Position numbers and translations under genes: made by a program. A stretch of 64,000 nt of DNA from Minicystis rosea (GTDB taxonomy: Bacteria > Myxococcota_A > Polyangia > Polyangiales > Polyangiaceae): positions 8,913,703 through 8,977,702 of the forward strand of contig CP016211.1 in assembly GCA_001931535.1 (NCBI GenBank). The letters are read 5' to 3'. Of the stretch, positions 59,858-64,000 are shown one piece after another. The stretch's first letter is position 1, and each line of letters begins with the position of its first letter. The notes under the pieces were generated by a model. It was given only the letters and a program-made list of their open reading frames with translations. It was not told where the DNA came from and ran no database searches.

Positions 59858-61741
59858 ATGCGCCTCCATTCTTCGCTCCCCGTTCTCCTCGCAATCACTT
59901 GCGCGTTCGCGGCTTGCTCGTCGAAGAGCGAGACCACGCCCGACGGCGGCGCGTCCGGCGGCGGCACGCCCGACAGCGGCGTGCCCGACAGCGGCACGCC
60001 GGACGCCTCGCTCCCCTGCGCGCCCGACGGCGGCCCGCCCGCACCCATTCCGGTGCCGGCCATCCACACGCCGCGCTGGGCCTTCGAGCCGTGGATCTCC
60101 AAGGACATCTCCACCGGCGCGGACACCTACGATTTCGTCAAAGGCTTCGAGGACCGCGACATCCCCGTGGGCGCGGTGGTGCTCGATAGCCCGTGGGAGA
60201 CGTTCTACAACACCTTCCTCCCGAACCCGTCGCGCTATCCCGACTTCCCCAAGATGGTTTCGGACATGCACGCGAAGAACGTGCGTGTCGTCCTCTGGGT
60301 GACCGCGATGGTCAACTCCTTCTCCTACGATCTCGAGCCCGGCGGCGACAGTTACACCGGCCCCGCGCCCAACCTGGCCGAGGGCGAGACGTGCCAGTTC
60401 TTCGTCAACGACGCCGAAGAATACCAATGGTGGAAGGGCAAAGGCTCCTCCCTCGACTTCTTCAACCCCAACGCGACCGCCTGGTGGCACGCGCAGCAAG
60501 AGACGGTGATGGCCGCCGGCATCGACGGTTGGAAGCTCGATTTCGGCGAGAGCTACATCACCGCGGAGTCGATTCAGACGGCCGCCGGAACGAAGACGCT
60601 GCAAGAGTACTCCGAGGAGTATTACAAGGACTTCCTCGCCTACGGCGTCTCGCGCCGCGGCAAGGATTTCACCACCATGGTGCGTTCGTGGGACGAGTCC
60701 TACGGCTTCGCGGGCCGCTTCTTCGCGCGCCCGGAGCACGCGCCCGTGTGCTGGATGGGCGACAACCGCCGCGACTGGGTGGGCATCGCCGACGCGCTCG
60801 ACGAGATGATGCGCTCGGCCAAGGCCGGTTACGTGGTGCTCGGCTCGGACATCGGTGGTTATCTCGACCACGACGACAAGGATCTCCTCGGCCCGCAAAT
60901 CCCGCTCGATCCCGTGGTCTTCGCCCGCTGGACGGCGCTCGGCGGCCTCTCGCCCTTCATGCAGCTCCACGGGCGCGCCAACCTCACGCCGTGGACCTTC
61001 CCGGACATGCCCGATCAGGTCACCGCCGTGTATCGGTATTGGTCCAAGCTCCATCACTCCATGGTGCCTTTCCTCTACAGCGCCGCGGAGGAGGCTTATG
61101 CCCAGAAGGGGCCCATGATGCACCCCATCGGCGACCAGAGCGCCTGGGCCGGCGATTACCGCTACATGCTCGGAGACGCCTTCCTCGTGGCGCCCATCCT
61201 CGATGCGACCGGCAAACGTGACGTGGCCTTGCCGGCCGGCCGCTGGTTCGATTGGTGGGCTCCGGGCGCCGACGGCATCAACGGCGGGCAGACGCTCGCC
61301 GCCTATGATTCCACGGATCTCAATCGCATTCCGCTCTTCGTGAAGGCCGGCGCCATCGTGCCGATGGAGGTGAGCGACGACGTGAACGGGATTGGCACCA
61401 AGGCCTCGGCCGGGAAGCTCACGGTGCTGGTCTATCCGGACGCGACCCAAACCACCTTCAAGCTCCACGAAGAGGACGACTCGGTGACCACCATCGACAC
61501 CAAGTCGACCAGCACCGGCTTCTCGGTGACGCTCTCCACGGCCGTTCGCGACACGCTGCTCCGCGTGCGCGCCGACTCCGCGCCCACGGCGGTGCAGGTG
61601 GACGGCAAGGCCGCGCCGGCGCTGGCCGATCGGGCGGCGTTCGACGCGGCGACGGAAGGGTGGTTCTACGAAGCGACGACGCGCTCGGCGTGGGTCCACG
61701 TGACGAAGGGCACGGGGATGCGGGTGGTGACGAGCGGGTGA
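59858..61741 (+). CDS. GH31 glycoside hydrolase lipoprotein
   Basis: 627 residues. A lipoprotein signal (AFAAC, Cys20) and a Gly/Asp/Pro spacer (DGGASGGGTPDSGVPDSGTP) precede a complete GH31 alpha-glycosidase domain: WISKDISTGADTYDFVKGFEDRDIPV, nucleophile Asp228 in GIDGWKLDFGES, acid/base Asp302 in GDNRRDW, YVVLGSDIGGY, and the C-terminal beta domains (DAFLVAPILDATGKRDVALPAGRWFDWW). It would cleave alpha-linked sugars at the cell surface. The substrate group (alpha-glucosidase, xylosidase or sulfoquinovosidase-like) is unresolved. No transporter gene is adjacent. It converges with the lectin-type lipoprotein gene across a hairpin. Confidence 0.9.
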   Translation: MRLHSSLPVLLAITCAFAACSSKSETTPDGGASGGGTPDSGVPDSGTPDASLPCAPDGGPPAPIPVPAIHTPRWAFEPWISKDISTGADTYDFVKGFEDRDIPVGAVVLDSPWETFYNTFLPNPSRYPDFPKMVSDMHAKNVRVVLWVTAMVNSFSYDLEPGGDSYTGPAPNLAEGETCQFFVNDAEEYQWWKGKGSSLDFFNPNATAWWHAQQETVMAAGIDGWKLDFGESYITAESIQTAAGTKTLQEYSEEYYKDFLAYGVSRRGKDFTTMVRSWDESYGFAGRFFARPEHAPVCWMGDNRRDWVGIADALDEMMRSAKAGYVVLGSDIGGYLDHDDKDLLGPQIPLDPVVFARWTALGGLSPFMQLHGRANLTPWTFPDMPDQVTAVYRYWSKLHHSMVPFLYSAAEEAYAQKGPMMHPIGDQSAWAGDYRYMLGDAFLVAPILDATGKRDVALPAGRWFDWWAPGADGINGGQTLAAYDSTDLNRIPLFVKAGAIVPMEVSDDVNGIGTKASAGKLTVLVYPDATQTTFKLHEEDDSVTTIDTKSTSTGFSVTLSTAVRDTLLRVRADSAPTAVQVDGKAAPALADRAAFDAATEGWFYEATTRSAWVHVTKGTGMRVVTSG

Positions 61742-61752
61742 TATCGAATGAG

Positions 61753-61778
61753 GGGCGGGCCTCTGCGCGGGCCCGCCC
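61753..61778. terminator. Bidirectional-type hairpin between convergent genes
   Basis: GGGCGGGCC (61753-61761) and GGCCCGCCC (61770-61778) with an 8-base loop in the 58-base gap between the GH31 and lectin genes. Strong stem, no T-tract. Confidence 0.5.
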
Positions 61779-61799
61779 TCGTTCATGCGCGATCCAGCA

Positions 61800-63626
61800 T
61801 CACTCGAGCGTCCAGTACGCCGGGTTCGACAGGCTCCGGGGGAGGATCGACTCCGGACCATCGTTGAGGGTGCACTCACCGGAGGCCCACTCGAGGTCGC
61901 ATTGCTGCTTCGGGTTGCCCCAGCGGCCCGTGTACGCGAGCCAGGACGTGGGCCAGGAGGTCGACTGCGGCGTGAGGGTCACGAGGCCGGGCGCGGTATC
62001 CCAGACGGTGCCGTGATCGGTGTCGTCGTTGAGCGTGTCGCCGCTGACGGGGATCGTACCGTACGTGTGGCGCGCGTCGTCGTTGTACAGCCCGTGGGAG
62101 CCGAGCGCCGCGAAGACCGTCGGACGGCCGTTGTCGAGGAACAGCGCGGAATCGCCGTACGTGTACGTCACCCCGCCGGAGTGCTGGCTCAGGTAGACCT
62201 GGGACGGCACTCCGTCGACGAAGCGAATGGTCATGTGCTCCCAGTCGCCGACGTGGTTACCGAACGTCGAGTAGCCGCCGATGCAACCGATGTACGGGAC
62301 CATGCTCCCGATGCAGACGCGCTTTCCGTTGTTGTACGGATAGAACATCCAATAGATGATGTCGGTCGTGTTGGTCGGCTGCCCGTTCGAGGTGCGATTG
62401 ACGATCTCGGCATACGCGGGGACGGTGGCCTGCGAGGGGTTCTGCCCGGTGAGGTACGCCGGATCGGTGCACGAGGGGCAGCCGAGCGCTTGGTTCGTGA
62501 CCAAGTAGGTCTGACCGCTGTACGTCTCTTGGTGCGTGTTGGCGAGGGCGAGCTCCACCGAAGAGGGCCAATACGACTCCTCGCTGTGCAGCCAGATCTT
62601 GGGCGCGTAGCGGAGGGCGAGCGCGTCGTGGATCTGCCGGTGGACGCCGAAGTGCTGGTTGGTGGCGTAGCCGGCGCAGTCGTATTGCGTGACCGCGGTG
62701 CCATCCGTGGTGTAGCCGCCGTACACGTCGAAGCACTTCCCCGTGCCCGCGTTCTGGAGGAGATAGTTCCCGTCCGCCTGCCACAGGGTCTGCCACTTCT
62801 GATTCTGGGCACCCGTGCAAGTCGACTGCTGGATGGGCGTGCCGTTGTGGATGTCGGAGCCGGGGACCTCGAGGCACTTGCCGGAGTGCATGACCTTGAT
62901 GGAATATCCATTCCCCAGGGGGGCGAAGGCAAACCGCTGGTTCGGCCCGGAGTGGCAAGGCCACTGGATGACGCCGGCGCCGTCGGCGGTGCTCCCTCCG
63001 TTGATGTCGAGGCACTTGCCGCTGTGCTTCGCCAGGATGGGCTCGTAGCCGCCCGGCGCGAAGACCTGGACCTCGGCGAGGCTCAGGTAGTTCTGCCCGG
63101 CGAGCTGCACTTTCACGTAGCGGGCCGTGCGGTTGACGGCGAACGTGAGCTGCGCCGGCGCGGTGCCCGGATACGCGTACGACTGCCAATTGACCCCGTC
63201 GTCGGAGACACGGAGGTAGAAGTTGCTCAGGCGATCGGAGCAGCAGTCCGTGCGGCTCCACAGCACCACGTTGCCGACGGCCTGCGAGCTGCCGAGATCG
63301 ACCTGCCACCACGCTTGAGCATCGTTGTTGGTGTGGGTGACCGAGCCCGCCTGGAAGTTGCCATTGGTGTTGCCGTCCACCGCGAGGGACGCGGCCGCCG
63401 ACGACGCGTTCGATCCCGTGTAGGTGCTCGACTGCGAGGTCGCCTTGCCATAGGCCAGGTTGGTCCCGAGGGCCTGCTGCGCGGCGGCGACGTCCTCGCC
63501 TTCGTCCTCATCCATCGAAGGCTGCGTGCAGCCGGCGGGCGCCATCATGGCCACGAGGGACAGCGCCGCGAGCGAAAGCAGAGAGGAGCGTCGCAGGAGA
63601 GAACGAGACGGGTTCATCGAATTCAT
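61800..63626 (-). CDS. Lectin-type lipoprotein (F5/8C, ricin-B, Vps62-like)
   Basis: 608 residues from MNSMNPSRSLL; signal ends PAGC. Residues ~55-185: F5/8 type C (discoidin-like) carbohydrate-binding domain (NLAYGKATSQSS, DDAQAWWQVDLGSSQAVGNVVLW-like pattern, RYVKVQLAGQNYLSLAEVQVF). Residues ~190-325: ricin-B beta-trefoil with three Q-x-W-type repeats (NQRFAF, NQKWQT, NQHFGV) and SGKCLDI/SGKCLEV/TGKCFDV. The C-terminal ~270 residues resemble the Vps62-related domain (YAPKIWLHSEE, HVGDWEHMTIRF, SQHSGG, ALGSHGLY). Carbohydrate-binding surface protein; catalytic activity of the last domain is uncertain. The alternative start MNPSRS is 9 bases downstream. Confidence 0.88.
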   Translation of the reverse strand: MNSMNPSRSLLRRSSLLSLAALSLVAMMAPAGCTQPSMDEDEGEDVAAAQQALGTNLAYGKATSQSSTYTGSNASSAAASLAVDGNTNGNFQAGSVTHTNNDAQAWWQVDLGSSQAVGNVVLWSRTDCCSDRLSNFYLRVSDDGVNWQSYAYPGTAPAQLTFAVNRTARYVKVQLAGQNYLSLAEVQVFAPGGYEPILAKHSGKCLDINGGSTADGAGVIQWPCHSGPNQRFAFAPLGNGYSIKVMHSGKCLEVPGSDIHNGTPIQQSTCTGAQNQKWQTLWQADGNYLLQNAGTGKCFDVYGGYTTDGTAVTQYDCAGYATNQHFGVHRQIHDALALRYAPKIWLHSEESYWPSSVELALANTHQETYSGQTYLVTNQALGCPSCTDPAYLTGQNPSQATVPAYAEIVNRTSNGQPTNTTDIIYWMFYPYNNGKRVCIGSMVPYIGCIGGYSTFGNHVGDWEHMTIRFVDGVPSQVYLSQHSGGVTYTYGDSALFLDNGRPTVFAALGSHGLYNDDARHTYGTIPVSGDTLNDDTDHGTVWDTAPGLVTLTPQSTSWPTSWLAYTGRWGNPKQQCDLEWASGECTLNDGPESILPRSLSNPAYWTLE

Positions 63627-64000
63627 GGGTCGACCTCGAGGGCACGATCGGGAGAGCGGACCGAAGCACGCTGCTCCCGCGCGCAATCTGCACGAGATGA
63701 ACGCGAGATGGACGGCGCGGCCTCATGCCACGACGTGCTCCCACGGACCGCGCCACCCGAGACGCGAAGGCAGCGGTCGGTCGCGCCATTGGCAATGAGA
63801 GTGCCAATGCGAAGAACCCATGTATTTGCGAGGATTGCGGGGCAACGAGAGAAGGCGGAGGCCGAGGGAGGTGTTCGAAAGGTGGCCGGCCGCTGGCCGG
63901 CCACTGGCCGGCGCCGATATGGCCTGAGCAGGGAATGGCGCCCGTCGAAACGAGGGCTCGTTCGCCTCGTCTTCAGCCCGTCGCGAGCACCTGTTTGGCC
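63627..64000. other. Non-coding edge with 11-base tandem repeat
   Basis: No supported gene in the last ~370 bases. TGGCCGGC repeats three times at 11-base intervals (63883, 63894, 63905), covering about 63883-63915. No RNA gene recognised. Confidence 0.45.

Overview
The window is high-GC DNA with a dense, almost fully coding layout. It carries many lipoproteins with poly-Ser or Gly/Ser/Asp-Gly-Gly linkers, DUF4215-type Cys-rich repeats, a DUF1592/DUF1552 gene pair and many ATGA/GTGA/TGATG gene overlaps. Together these suggest a myxobacterium of the Polyangiales/Sorangiineae type. This is inference from protein style; there is no rRNA or other taxonomic marker here. I saw no tRNA, rRNA, CRISPR array, insertion sequence or prophage.

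Layout. 1-1339: a flavin monooxygenase followed by a Rieske protein cut off by the window edge. 1779-7059: a secreted poly-Ser lipoprotein, an RdgC homologue split over two overlapping genes, a three-gene coupled chain (barrel-like protein, lipoprotein, deoxynucleoside kinase) and a DUF4920 lipoprotein. 7198-10556: a GYF-like/GAF-like protein divergent from a CobA-HemD fusion of the siroheme/cobalamin branch, then two small Cys-rich lipoproteins. 10674-17232: a SWIM zinc-finger/HEAT protein divergent from a very unusual SGNH-hydrolase-carbamoyltransferase fusion. 17586-22710: histidine kinase, single-domain response regulator, metallophosphoesterase and CHAT (caspase-like) protease, the last two sharing one base. 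This is the best candidate for an undescribed signalling or conflict module.

22890-28688 encodes a 1,932-residue lipoprotein built from (NTGGM)n, Cys-rich, DUF4215 and PPC-like repeats. 29075-36017: a VanW-family protein, a small membrane protein, a B12-binding radical SAM/TPR protein, a Pseudomonas-type lipase overlapping its specific foldase (Lif), and a lipoprotein. 36146-39985 is a Family 2A encapsulin operon: serine O-acetyltransferase, encapsulin shell, and a cysteine desulfurase whose N-terminal disordered extension of about 225 residues is the probable cargo-loading domain. It is the most clearly assignable specialised system in the window: a sulfur-handling protein nanocompartment.

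40339-49777: small lipoproteins, a CorC/HlyC-type protein, a CusA/CzcA-type RND pump divergent from an OmpR-type two-component system, and a short hypothetical gene. 49799-55176: a five-gene minus-strand cluster (cytochrome-c-like lipoprotein, barrel-like protein, DUF1592, DUF1552, lipoprotein) knitted together by overlaps. 55264-63626: alpha/beta-hydrolase lipoprotein, sulfite-oxidase-family molybdoenzyme, ATP-grasp protein, NAD(P)-binding protein, GH31 lipoprotein, and a lectin-type lipoprotein (F5/8C, ricin-B, Vps62-like). Several convergent gene pairs are separated by GC-rich hairpins, none followed by a T-tract.
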